This document shows, in pieces, positions 27,202-37,000 of a stretch of 64,000 bases of DNA. The notes below the pieces were generated by a model that was not told the DNA's origin, searched no databases, and saw nothing but the letters and a program-made list of their open reading frames with translations. Location: contig QBYC01000001.1 in the NCBI GenBank assembly GCA_003283025.1, forward strand, positions 77,308 through 141,307, read 5' to 3'. The DNA comes from Pelagibacteraceae bacterium AG-325-C03. Its GTDB lineage: Bacteria; Pseudomonadota; Alphaproteobacteria; Pelagibacterales; Pelagibacteraceae. Within the stretch, counting starts at the first letter, position 1. Each line of letters opens with the position of its first letter. The translations under genes and the position numbers were made by a program.

Positions 27202-30069
27202 ATGATTGACGATAATTCAAAAGAATTTATTAAGAGACATATTGGTCCGTCCGAGCAAGAGCAATCTAAAATGTTGCAATACATTGGATATGATTCACTT
27301 CAAGATCTGATGAAAAATACTGTGCCAGAAAAGATCTTATTAAAAGACAATCTAAAAATCGATCAGCCAATGTCGGAAAATGATGCTTTGAAAAAATTAA
27401 AATCTATTTCTAAAAAAAATAAAATTTTTAGAAACTTTATTGGGATGGGGTACTATAATTCTATTACCCCTAATGTAATTCTTAGAAATATTTTAGAAAA
27501 TCCAGGATGGTACACATCTTATACACCTTATCAGCCTGAAGTGGCGCAAGGTCGACTTGAGATGCTTTTGAATTTTCAACAATCAATAATCGACTTAACT
27601 GGTATGGATATTGCTAATGCTTCTTTATTGGACGAAGCAACAGCAACAGCAGAAGCTGTAGGTTTAAGCCAGAGATTAGATAAGACTAATTCAAATAAAA
27701 TATTTATTTCAAGCAACTGCAATCCTCAGACTATTGATCTAATTAAAACAAGAACAAACCCTTTTGGTTTAGAACTGATCATAGGTGATGAAAAAACAGA
27801 ACTTAAAAAAATTAATAGAGATATTATTTGTGGAGTTCTATCTTATCCAGGAACTTTGGGTGAAATAAACGACCCTTGTGAAAGCATTAGTCAGATACAC
27901 AAAAAAAATGGAAAAGCTATTATGATTTGTGATTTATTGGCATTAACAAGACTAAAAACTCCAGCAGAACTTGGAGCTGATATCGCTGTTGGTAGCGCCC
28001 AAAGATTTGGCATCCCAATGGGATATGGCGGTCCTCATGCAGCATTTTTTGCAACTAAAGAGGAATTTAAAAGATCAATGCCTGGAAGGATTATAGGAGT
28101 CTCAAAAGATAGACACGGAAAAAAAGCTTACAGACTATCTTTACAAACTAGGGAACAACACATTAGAAGAGATAAAGCAACAAGTAATATTTGTACCGCT
28201 CAAGCATTATTAGCTATCATTTCTGCTGCTTTTGCAATTTATCATGGACCAGAAGGAATACTAAAAATTGCTAATAGAACTTCTAAATTAGCTAAAATTT
28301 TTGCTGATAATATTAAAGCAGGTGGTTACAAAATTTTATCAGATCATTTTTTTGATACGGTTACTATTAAAACTAATGAAAAAACAAATTCTATTTATGA
28401 GGCTGCATTAAAAGAAAATATTAATTTGAGAAAAGTTGATAAAGAGCATTTATCAGTTGCTTTTGATGAGGCAAAAAAACTTGATGATGTCGATTTATTA
28501 TTAAAGTTATTTGGAATTTCTAAAACAATAAAACAAGACGTTAAGGTTGAATTAGATAATCTTCCAAAAAATCTTTTAAGAACTTCAAAATACCTAACTC
28601 ATCCAGTTTTTAATAAATATCATTCCGAAACTGAAATCTTACGATATTTAAAGAAACTCGAAGATTGTGATATTGCGCTTAACAGATCAATGATTGCTTT
28701 AGGCTCTTGCACTATGAAACTCAATGCAACAGCAGAATTAATTCCTATAACCTGGAAAGAGTTTTCACTTCCGCATCCTTTTGTCCCTACTAATCAAATG
28801 GAGGGTTATAAGATCCTTTTTGAAGATCTAATTAATGATTTAAAAGAAATTACTGGATATGACGCTGTCTCTTTACAGCCTAATTCTGGAGCTCAAGGAG
28901 AGTATGCTGGTCTAATGACTATAAGAAAGTTCCATAGGAATAACAAACAAGAAAATCGTAACGTTTGTCTAATCCCGGACTCAGCTCACGGAACTAATCC
29001 AGCCAGTGCTCAAATGTGTGGGATGAAAGTGGTTGTAATCAATTGTGACAATGATGGAAACGTAGACATAGCAGATCTTAAAAATAAAGCTGAAAAATAT
29101 TCAAAAGATTTAGCTGCCTTGATGGTTACATATCCCTCTACTCACGGAGTATTTGAGGAAAAAATCATCGAAATTTGCGATGTTATTCATAAGCATGGCG
29201 GACAAGTTTATATGGATGGAGCAAATCTAAATGCACTTGTGGGTGTTGCAAAACCAGGAAAATTCGGACCTGATGTTTGCCATATAAATTTACACAAAAC
29301 TTTTTGCATTCCTCATGGAGGGGGCGGACCAGGGATGGGGCCAATAGCTTGCGCTAAGCATCTAGCCAATTTTTTACCAACACACGAAATTATTAAAGAA
29401 GCTGGCCCTAAGAATGGAATGGGAGCTGTCTCAGCTGCTCCTTGGGGTAGTTCAAGTATTCTTCCAATATCTTGGATGTACATAAAGATGATGGGTGCAG
29501 AGGGTTTGAAAAAAGCCTCACAAGTTTCAATTTTGAACGCAAATTACATTTCAAAGAAATTATCAAAAGATTATAAGGTTCTTTATACTGGTAAAAATGG
29601 AAATGTAGCACATGAATGCATAATTGACATTCGACCAATTAAAGCAAGTTCAGGAATTTCTGAAGAGGATTTAGCAAAAAGACTAATTGACTTTGGTTAC
29701 CACGCGCCAACTATGTCATGGCCTGTTGCAGGTACAATAATGATTGAGCCAACAGAAAGTGAAAATTTAGAGGAGATCGATAAGTTTTGTAATTCACTTA
29801 TAAAAATTAAAAAAGAAATTAATTTAGTGCAGACATCAAAATTTGATAAAATTGATAATCCATTGAAGAACGCTCCTCATACTTATATTGAATTAGCTTC
29901 AAATGTGTGGAACCACGCTTACACTAGAGAAGAAGCAGCTTTTCCAACTGAATACGTAAAAAATAATAAATACTGGGCGCCAGTTGCAAGAGTTGATAAC
30001 GTTTTTGGCGATAGAAATTTAGTATGCTCATGTCCTTCAATGGATGAATATAAAGATGAAGCTGCATAA
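27202..30069 (+). CDS. gcvP: Glycine cleavage system P protein (glycine decarboxylase), fused form
   Basis: 955 aa, the fused single-chain type. PLP enzyme that decarboxylates glycine and loads GcvH. The PLP-binding lysine is in HINLHKTFCIPHGGGG near residue 700, followed by the glycine-rich loop. The N-terminal half ends near residue 440 and the second half starts with NRSMIALGSCTMKLNA. With T and H it turns glycine into CO2, ammonia and methylene-THF. Only 9 bases separate it from the oxidoreductase that opens the lipid-modification cluster. Confidence 0.96.
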   Translation: MIDDNSKEFIKRHIGPSEQEQSKMLQYIGYDSLQDLMKNTVPEKILLKDNLKIDQPMSENDALKKLKSISKKNKIFRNFIGMGYYNSITPNVILRNILENPGWYTSYTPYQPEVAQGRLEMLLNFQQSIIDLTGMDIANASLLDEATATAEAVGLSQRLDKTNSNKIFISSNCNPQTIDLIKTRTNPFGLELIIGDEKTELKKINRDIICGVLSYPGTLGEINDPCESISQIHKKNGKAIMICDLLALTRLKTPAELGADIAVGSAQRFGIPMGYGGPHAAFFATKEEFKRSMPGRIIGVSKDRHGKKAYRLSLQTREQHIRRDKATSNICTAQALLAIISAAFAIYHGPEGILKIANRTSKLAKIFADNIKAGGYKILSDHFFDTVTIKTNEKTNSIYEAALKENINLRKVDKEHLSVAFDEAKKLDDVDLLLKLFGISKTIKQDVKVELDNLPKNLLRTSKYLTHPVFNKYHSETEILRYLKKLEDCDIALNRSMIALGSCTMKLNATAELIPITWKEFSLPHPFVPTNQMEGYKILFEDLINDLKEITGYDAVSLQPNSGAQGEYAGLMTIRKFHRNNKQENRNVCLIPDSAHGTNPASAQMCGMKVVVINCDNDGNVDIADLKNKAEKYSKDLAALMVTYPSTHGVFEEKIIEICDVIHKHGGQVYMDGANLNALVGVAKPGKFGPDVCHINLHKTFCIPHGGGGPGMGPIACAKHLANFLPTHEIIKEAGPKNGMGAVSAAPWGSSSILPISWMYIKMMGAEGLKKASQVSILNANYISKKLSKDYKVLYTGKNGNVAHECIIDIRPIKASSGISEEDLAKRLIDFGYHAPTMSWPVAGTIMIEPTESENLEEIDKFCNSLIKIKKEINLVQTSKFDKIDNPLKNAPHTYIELASNVWNHAYTREEAAFPTEYVKNNKYWAPVARVDNVFGDRNLVCSCPSMDEYKDEAA

Positions 30070-30078
30070 TTTTTCTTA

Positions 30079-31305
30079 ATGAAAATTGCAGTTATCGGCT
30101 CCGGAATCTCAGGATTATCCTCCGCATATTTTCTTTCAAAAAAATATAAAGTTGATCTATACGAAAAAGAAGACCATTTTGGAGGTCACTCTCTCACTTA
30201 TGATATTAAAGATGGTGATAAAATAGTTCCAGTAGATCTTGGTTTTATTGTTTTTAATAAAACTACTTACCCAAATTTAATAAAGTTTTTTAATGAATTA
30301 AATGTTCCTTATGAAAAAAGCGATATGTCTTTTTCTGTAACAATCAAAAATAGTAATGTTGAATACAGCGGAAGTGGATTAGGAGGTATTTTTGCTAATA
30401 AACTTAATTTATTTAACTTTAAGTTTTTATACATGATTAAAGAAATAATCTCATTTTATAAAACAACGCCAAAATTACTTAAAGGCGAAATAAAAGAAAA
30501 AACACTGGGGGATTTTTTAAAACATGAAAAATTATCTAATTATTTTGTTGAATATCACTTAATACCTATGGTCGCTGCTATCTGGTCTATGCCATTTAAC
30601 AAAGCAAAGGAAATGCCATTAAAATTTTTTCTAAATTTTTTTACTAATCATGGTTTGTTTAAATTTAAAAATAGACCTCAATGGTACACAGTTTCAAACA
30701 GAAGCAGAGCTTATGTTAATAAGGTCACAGAGAAAATTAGTGGAGAAATTTATAAAAATTACAAAGTAGAAAAGTTAATTAGAAGTGATGACAATATCAG
30801 AGTAATTATTGGTAATGAATATGTTGATTATGATCACGTAGTTTTAGCATCCCATGCAGACCAAAGTCTAAGAATGTTAGAAAAACCAACCGAAGAGGAG
30901 AAGAATATACTAGAAAAATTTAATTATGTAAAAAATGAGGCTTATTTACATACTGATGAAAAATTAATGCCACGTAAAAAAAGGGCTTGGTCTAGTTGGA
31001 ATTCTGTTTCAGATGGAGACAAGACATGTATCACTTATTGGTTAAATAAACTGCAAAACCTAAAAACTTCCAAAAATTATTTTTTAACTTTAAACCCTGT
31101 TTTAGGAATTGATAATTATTATGTCATTAAAAAGATTGATTTTACTCACCCCTTCCTTAATTCAGAGAATACCGCACTTCAGAAGGATTTAAGATTAATT
31201 CAAGGTAAAAAAAGAACATGGTATTGTGGAAGTTATTTTGGTTATGGATTTCATGAAGATGGATTAAAATCTTCTATTGATTTAATAAATAACTTTAAAA
31301 TTTAA
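30079..31305 (+). CDS. FAD-dependent amine-oxidase-like oxidoreductase of the CFA/DUF1365 cluster
   Basis: 408 aa. N-terminal FAD motif GSGISGLSSAYFLSKK, then YEKEDHFGGHSLTYDI and, at the C-terminus, WYCGSYFGYGFHEDGLKS, the usual ending of this COG2907-type family. It is regularly found next to DUF1365 and a cyclopropane-fatty-acid-type methyltransferase, as here (1-base overlap with DUF1365). By context it may oxidise or desaturate a fatty acyl chain that the methyltransferase modifies; no activity is shown by the sequence itself. Confidence 0.85.
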   Translation: MKIAVIGSGISGLSSAYFLSKKYKVDLYEKEDHFGGHSLTYDIKDGDKIVPVDLGFIVFNKTTYPNLIKFFNELNVPYEKSDMSFSVTIKNSNVEYSGSGLGGIFANKLNLFNFKFLYMIKEIISFYKTTPKLLKGEIKEKTLGDFLKHEKLSNYFVEYHLIPMVAAIWSMPFNKAKEMPLKFFLNFFTNHGLFKFKNRPQWYTVSNRSRAYVNKVTEKISGEIYKNYKVEKLIRSDDNIRVIIGNEYVDYDHVVLASHADQSLRMLEKPTEEEKNILEKFNYVKNEAYLHTDEKLMPRKKRAWSSWNSVSDGDKTCITYWLNKLQNLKTSKNYFLTLNPVLGIDNYYVIKKIDFTHPFLNSENTALQKDLRLIQGKKRTWYCGSYFGYGFHEDGLKSSIDLINNFKI

Positions 31306-32063
31306 TGAACTCTTGCATTTATAATGGTGAAATAACTCATACAAGATTTAAACCGGTAAGACATTTTTTAAAATATGAAACTTTTTCACTACTAATTGAT
31401 TTGGATGAGATATATCAATTAGATAGTAGCATTAGCATATTTTCACATAATAAATTTAATATTTTTAGCTTTTATAATAAGGATCACGGTGAACGTGATG
31501 GAAGTAACTTAAAAGATTGGGTACTTACTAATATAAGAAAGTTTAAGATCGAAGGAAAAATTAATAAGATCAAACTTCTTTGTTATCCAAGAATATTTGG
31601 ATACGTCTTTAATCCTCTAAGTATTTTTTATTGTTACGAGGGTAATAATTTAAAAGCAATTTTTTATGAAGTTAAAAATACTTTTAATGAGCAGCATACA
31701 TATATTTTTAAGATTAAAAACAATGAAGAAATAACTCAAAAATGTAAAAAAAAATTTTACGTATCGCCGTTTATGGATATGGAAACTTACTATAATTTCA
31801 AATTACTTAATCCAGATAATAAGCTTTCGGTTTTTATTAAACAAACAGACACTATAGGAACAATTTTAACAGCCACCCAAACGGGAGAAAAAAAGGAATT
31901 CAGTTCTAAACAACTTGTAAAAAATTTTTTTAAATATCCTTTAATGACAATTAAAATTATTAGTTCGATACATTATGAAGCATTACTTTTATGGAAAAAA
32001 GGAGCAATATATAAAAGCAAGTGTGTTAAATTTAAAAACAATTTAAGTTATGAGGAGTATTAA
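31305..32063 (+). CDS. DUF1365 family protein
   Basis: 252 aa, the usual length. The family start YNGEITHTRFKPVRHFLKY and the central CYPRIFGYVFNPLSIFYCY are clear. The structure has no obvious signal peptide or membrane helix. DUF1365 is almost always encoded between an FAD oxidoreductase and a CFA-like methyltransferase, as here, so it probably takes part in the same fatty-acyl modification. It starts on the last base of the previous stop and shares the A of TAATG with the next gene. Confidence 0.9.
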   Translation: MNSCIYNGEITHTRFKPVRHFLKYETFSLLIDLDEIYQLDSSISIFSHNKFNIFSFYNKDHGERDGSNLKDWVLTNIRKFKIEGKINKIKLLCYPRIFGYVFNPLSIFYCYEGNNLKAIFYEVKNTFNEQHTYIFKIKNNEEITQKCKKKFYVSPFMDMETYYNFKLLNPDNKLSVFIKQTDTIGTILTATQTGEKKEFSSKQLVKNFFKYPLMTIKIISSIHYEALLLWKKGAIYKSKCVKFKNNLSYEEY

Positions 32064-33253
32064 TGAGCTTATTTAAAATTTCAGAAAAATTTGTCCTAAA
32101 TAAATTAAAAAATATTTCACAAGGTAATTTAAAATTAATTAACTATGACGGAAAAGTATATCATTTTGGTGATTTAGAAAGTAAATTATCCTCAGATATA
32201 AAAATAAATAACCCTCACTTTTATTTTAATGTGGTGATGGGTGGAAGCTCAGCTTTAGGAGAGGCATATATGAAAAAAGATTTTTATACTTCAAATTTGA
32301 CAAATTTAATCGAGCTCACTGCAAGAAATATTAATACTATTTATTCTTTTTCAGGCAGTTTAAAATTGCAAAAGATCAAAAATTTTTTAAAAAAAATATT
32401 TGCATCGAATACAAAATCTAAAAGTATTAAATATATTTCAAAACATTACGACCTAGGTAACGAGTTCTTTTCATTGTGGCTTGATAAAACTCTCACTTAC
32501 TCGGGTGCTGTTTATAATAACGGGATAGACGATTTAGAAAGTGCTCAAAAAAATAAATTTCAGGAGCTTATAAATTTGCTAAATATCAAAGATGGAAATA
32601 AGGTTTTAGAGATAGGATGTGGTTGGGGTGGTTTCGCAGAATATTTGGCTAAAAACTATGATGTGAGTGTTGATTGTATAACGATTTCAAAAAATCAATA
32701 CGATTTTAGCAAAAAAAAAATATCTAATTCAGGATTAAACAATAAAGTAAATGTAAAGTTTTTAGATTACAGGGATCTTAAAGATAAATATGACCATGTT
32801 GCTTCAATTGAAATGATAGAGGCAGTTGGTGAAAAATATATGGATAAATATTTTGGTACAATTAAAAAAGTTTTAAATTATAATGGCACCGCTGCCATTC
32901 AAGGTATCGTTATTAAAGATGAATTGTTTGAGAGATATAGAGCAAATGAGGACTTTATACAAAAATACATATTTCCAGGCGGATTTTTACCTTCAATTAA
33001 ATTTATGGAAAATCTTATAAAGAAAAATGAGATGCAACTAGAGAAAATTAATAATTATTCTGGAGATTATGCTAGAACTCTTGCAACTTGGAGAAAAAAC
33101 TTTTTAGCTGTCTGGGATAAAATAGGTCCACTTGGTTTTGATGATTATTTTAAACATATGTGGGAATTTTACCTTTCTTATTGTGAAGGTGGTTTTAAGT
33201 CAAAAAACATTAACTTGATTCAATTCTCTATGTCTAATAGATATTCGTCATGA
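32063..33253 (+). CDS. Cyclopropane-fatty-acyl-phospholipid synthase family methyltransferase
   Basis: 396 aa, standard length. SAM-binding VLEIGCGWGGFAEYLA near residue 175, preceded by KHYDLGNEFFSLWLDKTLTYSG and followed by SIEMIEAVGEKYM, all typical of CFA synthases. Members methylate or cyclopropanate unsaturated acyl chains of membrane phospholipids; relatives in this context in other alphaproteobacteria take part in branched or furan fatty acid formation. The gene overlaps the DUF3833 lipoprotein gene by 4 bases. Confidence 0.9.
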   Translation: MSLFKISEKFVLNKLKNISQGNLKLINYDGKVYHFGDLESKLSSDIKINNPHFYFNVVMGGSSALGEAYMKKDFYTSNLTNLIELTARNINTIYSFSGSLKLQKIKNFLKKIFASNTKSKSIKYISKHYDLGNEFFSLWLDKTLTYSGAVYNNGIDDLESAQKNKFQELINLLNIKDGNKVLEIGCGWGGFAEYLAKNYDVSVDCITISKNQYDFSKKKISNSGLNNKVNVKFLDYRDLKDKYDHVASIEMIEAVGEKYMDKYFGTIKKVLNYNGTAAIQGIVIKDELFERYRANEDFIQKYIFPGGFLPSIKFMENLIKKNEMQLEKINNYSGDYARTLATWRKNFLAVWDKIGPLGFDDYFKHMWEFYLSYCEGGFKSKNINLIQFSMSNRYSS

Positions 33254-33774
33254 GAAAAATTATCGGACTTTTTTTACTAATTTTAATAACAGGATGCGCA
33301 AATAAAATGAAACCAACTGATTTTAAAGACCAAAAACCAAGACTTGTTATCGAAAATTATTTGTCAGGCAATATAAAAGCATGGGGAGTATTACAAAATA
33401 GATCTGGAAAAGTTACAAGACAATTTAAAGCTGACTTAGACGGAAAATGGGATGGCTCCCAATTAATTTTGGATGAGGTTTTTGATTGGAATGATGGAGA
33501 GAAGCAAACTCGAAAATGGACTATTAAAAAAATTGATGAGAACAATTATGAAGGAACAGCTTCAGATGTAGTAGGAACTGCAAAAGGATATTCATATGGC
33601 CCAGCTTTTAAATTTGAATATGTTTTACTAGTACCGGTAAAAGGGAAGAATATTAAGATTACTTTTGATGACTGGATATTTATGCAAGATGAGCGTGTGG
33701 CAATTAACAGAGCGACAATGACTAAATTTGGAATTAAAGTTGCAGAGTTAACAGTAATGTTTGTAAAAAATTAA
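33250..33774 (+). CDS. DUF3833 family lipoprotein
   Basis: 174 aa with a lipoprotein signal (LFLLILITGC, lipidated Cys near residue 16). The body matches DUF3833: the stretch GVLQNRSGKVTRQFKADLDG, the WNDGEKQTRKW segment and DDWIFMQDERVAINRATMTKFG. The fold is probably lipocalin-like and could bind lipid. It is part of the FAD oxidoreductase-DUF1365-CFA cluster and lies one base before sodB. Confidence 0.85.
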   Translation: MRKIIGLFLLILITGCANKMKPTDFKDQKPRLVIENYLSGNIKAWGVLQNRSGKVTRQFKADLDGKWDGSQLILDEVFDWNDGEKQTRKWTIKKIDENNYEGTASDVVGTAKGYSYGPAFKFEYVLLVPVKGKNIKITFDDWIFMQDERVAINRATMTKFGIKVAELTVMFVKN

Positions 33775-33775
33775 T

Positions 33776-34360
33776 ATGTTTGAACTTCCTAAATTAGATT
33801 ACGCTAATTCAGCTCTTTCTCCAATAATGTCAGAGCAAACTTTGGATTTGCATCATGGTAAACATCATCAAACATATATTACAAATCTAAATAATTTTAT
33901 AAAAGACTCTGATTATGAAAAATTTTCTTTGGAAGATATAATTAAAAAATCATCGGATGAAAAAAAAGCTAGTATTTTTAACAACGCAAGTCAACACTGG
34001 AATCATAATCTTTTTTGGAAGTGCATGAAACCTAATGGCGGAGGAAATATTCCATCTAAACTTGAAAATAAGATTAAACAAGACTTTGGGAGTTTTGAAA
34101 AATTTAGAGAAGAATTTATCAATGCTGGAGTAACTCAGTTTGGGTCTGGATGGTGTTGGCTATCTTTAAAAGAAGACAAATTAGTGGTAACTAAATCACC
34201 TAATGCAGAAAATCCTTTAATTCGCAATATGAAGCCAATATTAGGATGTGATGTTTGGGAGCATTCTTATTATTTAGATTATAGAAATAAAAGGCCAGCT
34301 TACTTAGAAAATTTTTTTGATAAACTTATTAATTGGGAGTTTGTTGACTCAAACTTATAA
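33776..34360 (+). CDS. sodB: Superoxide dismutase (Fe type)
   Basis: 194 aa, normal length. Metal ligands are visible: H26 in DLHHGKHHQTY, the histidine in ASQHWNHNLFW near residue 74, and the Asp and His of CDVWEHSYYLDYRNK near residues 157-161. The pattern fits iron SOD. It detoxifies superoxide in the cytoplasm and lies directly downstream of the lipid cluster, supporting an oxidative-stress theme. Confidence 0.93.
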   Translation: MFELPKLDYANSALSPIMSEQTLDLHHGKHHQTYITNLNNFIKDSDYEKFSLEDIIKKSSDEKKASIFNNASQHWNHNLFWKCMKPNGGGNIPSKLENKIKQDFGSFEKFREEFINAGVTQFGSGWCWLSLKEDKLVVTKSPNAENPLIRNMKPILGCDVWEHSYYLDYRNKRPAYLENFFDKLINWEFVDSNL

Positions 34361-34373
34361 TAATTTAATATTT

Positions 34374-34784
34374 TTATTCCTTATTTTTTCTTGCGAAAAT
34401 AAACGATCTTACACATTGAATTAAAAAGTAGAATCCAGTTAGCAACATCATTATCTTAGAAGTATCTGCCCAAATATTTTTAAATGCATATCCACTTATT
34501 AGAGTCCTAACGAAATCCAATCCACCAAGAAAAATGATAAGAATAAAAATCACAACAATATGCATAAATAATTTTTTTTTCGATGAAAACTTTATAGCTA
34601 AGTATGAAAAAATAATTAAAGGAAAACCTAAAAAAGAAGGAATATAAGAAGTTGCTGAAGAGCTTCCGCTGACTAAACTTAATATTATTCCCCAACAAAC
34701 TAAAAAGACTCCGTAATATAACGATAACTTTTCAATTGCTAAATTTAAAACTTTAAATTCTTTTTTTAATTCTTCTTTTTCCAT
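34374..34784 (-). CDS. Hypothetical membrane protein, four helices
   Basis: 136 aa that I do not recognise. A charged N-terminus of about 20 residues is followed by four hydrophobic segments (about residues 23-40, 46-63, 70-87 and 108-125) and a short basic tail. It lies 2 bases downstream of the ABM-domain gene on the minus strand and is probably co-transcribed with it. Convergent with sodB, 13 bases apart. Confidence 0.7.
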   Translation of the reverse strand: MEKEELKKEFKVLNLAIEKLSLYYGVFLVCWGIILSLVSGSSSATSYIPSFLGFPLIIFSYLAIKFSSKKKLFMHIVVIFILIIFLGGLDFVRTLISGYAFKNIWADTSKIMMLLTGFYFLIQCVRSFIFARKNKE

Positions 34785-34786
34785 TC

Positions 34787-35089
34787 TTAAATTACTTTTT
34801 CAAAACCCTCAAAATTTGGATGACCTAAATATATATCCTGATGTTGACCAGCATTCTTATGAGCAAGCCTAAAAGCTTCAGATTTAGTCCAGTTTATGAA
34901 ATCTTCCTTTGAGTCCCAAATACTGTGAGACGCATAAAGAGTATGATCCTCTTTTTTTTCGCTTTTAACTAAATTAAAATTTTTAAATCCAGGCACATTG
35001 TCTAAATGTGTTTCTCTATTTTTCCACACATCTTCAAAAGCTTTTTCTTTTCCAAGAACTATTTTAAATCTATTCATTGCTATATACAT
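34787..35089 (-). CDS. Antibiotic biosynthesis monooxygenase (ABM) domain protein, heme-oxygenase-like
   Basis: 100 aa, a single ABM ferredoxin-like domain. The start MYIAMNRFKIVLGKEKAFEDVW, the HLDNVPGFKNFNL stretch and ASHSIWDSKEDFINWTKSEAF match IsdG/HmoA-like proteins, some of which degrade heme. A heme role would fit the TspO gene nearby, but small ABM proteins also act on quinones or other aromatics. The following 170 bases up to the SDR gene hold no gene that I can see. Confidence 0.75.
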   Translation of the reverse strand: MYIAMNRFKIVLGKEKAFEDVWKNRETHLDNVPGFKNFNLVKSEKKEDHTLYASHSIWDSKEDFINWTKSEAFRLAHKNAGQHQDIYLGHPNFEGFEKVI

Positions 35090-35259
35090 ATTAAAAAAAT
35101 TACTTATTTCTTAGGCAGTTACAATGATTAAAACAAAACATATTAACCCTTTTATTAAAAAAAAATAAAATCCTCCCAGAATTAAGTTTTATAAATTTTT
35201 TTCTCACAAATCATAATACAAAATTTTTATTAGATAATCGAAGTCTTTTTGTCTCAAGT

Positions 35260-36012
35260 TTAACGTTTAACTAATTTATCTACTAAAAATAAATAAAGAC
35301 TATAAGGTAATATCCTTAAAAATTTTAAAAGTAAAGTTAGTCCTTTAGGAAAGTGAATTTCGAAAGAATTACTTTTGACTAAACCATTGAAAATTTTTTC
35401 AGCAGCATATTTGGGAGTTTTTAAAAATGGCATAGGAAACTCATTTTTATCAGTCAAAGAAGTTTTGATAAATCCTGGAGAGACGATTGAAACTCTCACG
35501 CCGTATTTTTTAAAATCAAAGTAAATACTTTCACTAAAATTAGTCAAAGCAGCTTTTGAAGGACCGTAGCCGCTTGAATTAGGTAGCCCTCTGTATCCTG
35601 CTATGGATGAGACAATTGAAATATGTCCAGATTTCTTGTTCTTAAAATAATCTTCAACACCTTTTACACAATCTATCACAGCTAAAAAATTTACATTTAT
35701 TACATTTTTTATTTTATCAGGATTTATGCTTTGTTCGTCTTTTGGCTCATAGGTTCCGCTCGAAAATAAACACAAGTCTAATTCATCAAATTCACTTAAA
35801 ATATTTTTAAATGTAATATTTATTTGAGATTTATCAGTAACATCCAAAGGAAAAGAAGAAATATTCTCATTTTTGGCTAACACGTTCAACATTTCTTTTC
35901 TTCTAGCTGAAACTGCTACTTTCCAACCTTCTTTAGCAAATTTTTCTGCAACTGCCTTGCCAATACCACTGCTTGCTCCAGTTATCCAAATTTTTTTCTG
36001 ATTTTTAGACAT
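35260..36012 (-). CDS. Short-chain dehydrogenase/reductase
   Basis: 250 aa. Cofactor motif GASSGIGKAVAEKF at the N-terminus with a basic AVSARRKEML strand end that suggests NADP. Catalytic Ser in IVSSIAGYRG and the Tyr-Lys pair in SSGYGPSKAAL. The hydrophobic C-terminus (LLKFLRILPYSLYLFLVDKL) may attach to the membrane. An SDR of this type is often encoded beside CFA/DUF1365 stress clusters. It is divergent from tspO with a 24-base gap. Confidence 0.85.
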   Translation of the reverse strand: MSKNQKKIWITGASSGIGKAVAEKFAKEGWKVAVSARRKEMLNVLAKNENISSFPLDVTDKSQINITFKNILSEFDELDLCLFSSGTYEPKDEQSINPDKIKNVINVNFLAVIDCVKGVEDYFKNKKSGHISIVSSIAGYRGLPNSSGYGPSKAALTNFSESIYFDFKKYGVRVSIVSPGFIKTSLTDKNEFPMPFLKTPKYAAEKIFNGLVKSNSFEIHFPKGLTLLLKFLRILPYSLYLFLVDKLVKR

Positions 36013-36036
36013 TAATTAGTTATATCTTATTTATCT

Positions 36037-36498
36037 GTGAAAAATAAATATTTATCTTTAATTATTTTACTTTTAATAACATTTATAGCGCCGATGATAG
36101 GCAGTTATGCAACGTCAACTTTTAAAGAGCCTTGGTATTCACAAATTATTTTACCAAGTTTTAATCCTCCGAGTTGGGTTTTTCCTCCTGTGTGGTCGAC
36201 GCTATATCTTTTAATGTCACTAGCGATTTGGAAAGTTTGGATAAAATCTTTTGAAATAAAATTATTAAAAATTTATTTTATTCATTTGTTTTTTAATAGT
36301 ACATGGAGCCTAGCATTTTTTGGATTTCATTTAATTGGTGTAGCCTTAGTAAATTTAATAATTATATTAATATTCATTATAATTTTGATGAGAGAGTATT
36401 TTTCAAGAGATAAAATAAGCTTTTATTTAATGACACCTTATTTGATTTGGTCAAGTTATGCATTAATTCTCAATAGTTCAATTTTTTTATTAAACTAA
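36037..36498 (+). CDS. tspO: TspO/MBR family tryptophan-rich sensory protein
   Basis: 153 aa, five membrane helices, starting at GTG 36037. The family stretches WYSQIILPSFNPPSWVFPPVW, TLYLLMSLAIWKVW and FNSTWSLAFFG are present. TspO binds porphyrins and cholesterol-like molecules in the membrane and affects tetrapyrrole-dependent and photo-oxidative responses in alphaproteobacteria such as Rhodobacter. It converges with the HPP gene with a 4-base overlap. Confidence 0.92.
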   Translation: MKNKYLSLIILLLITFIAPMIGSYATSTFKEPWYSQIILPSFNPPSWVFPPVWSTLYLLMSLAIWKVWIKSFEIKLLKIYFIHLFFNSTWSLAFFGFHLIGVALVNLIIILIFIIILMREYFSRDKISFYLMTPYLIWSSYALILNSSIFLLN

Positions 36499-36965
36499 AA
36501 CCATTTAACAGGGTAATTTCTTTTCAGAAGATATCGATTGATTAACACAGAAAGGATTATAATTACTATTGAACCAACTATTACAGGAAAAACTATATAA
36601 CTTAATGAAACATCAGCAAACAATGCAATCAAAGGATTGGCAGCTGCAGGTGGATGGATAATTTTAAAATACATCATTAGTGTTATTGTTGTACCTACGG
36701 ATAATCCAAGTGTTAGGTAAGACATCCCAAAGAACTCATTAAAAAGTATTCCTACAATTATTGCTAATAAATGACCAAAAAAAATATTTGTTGGTTGAGC
36801 AAATTTACTATCATGAAACACTAGAACAATTAAGGAAGAAGAACCAAAAGAAAATATTAACCAAAAACCTGTGGATGTTTCAAAACTAAGGAAAGAAAGA
36901 AATCCAATAATAATTGAAGCAAATAGTCCTAAAAGTAGAGGTTCAAATTTTTTTGATATTTTCAT
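36495..36965 (-). CDS. HPP family membrane protein
   Basis: 156 aa with four to five membrane helices and the name-giving motif in IIHPPAAANPLIALF. HPP proteins are reported as nitrite or small-molecule transporters in plastids and cyanobacteria; bacterial roles are mostly unknown. The 3' end overlaps that of tspO, and the start lies 35 bases from the divergent phosphatase gene. Confidence 0.85.
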   Translation of the reverse strand: MKISKKFEPLLLGLFASIIIGFLSFLSFETSTGFWLIFSFGSSSLIVLVFHDSKFAQPTNIFFGHLLAIIVGILFNEFFGMSYLTLGLSVGTTITLMMYFKIIHPPAAANPLIALFADVSLSYIVFPVIVGSIVIIILSVLINRYLLKRNYPVKWF

Positions 36966-37000
36966 ATATATTTTTTTTTAATTTAAGCTATATACACATA

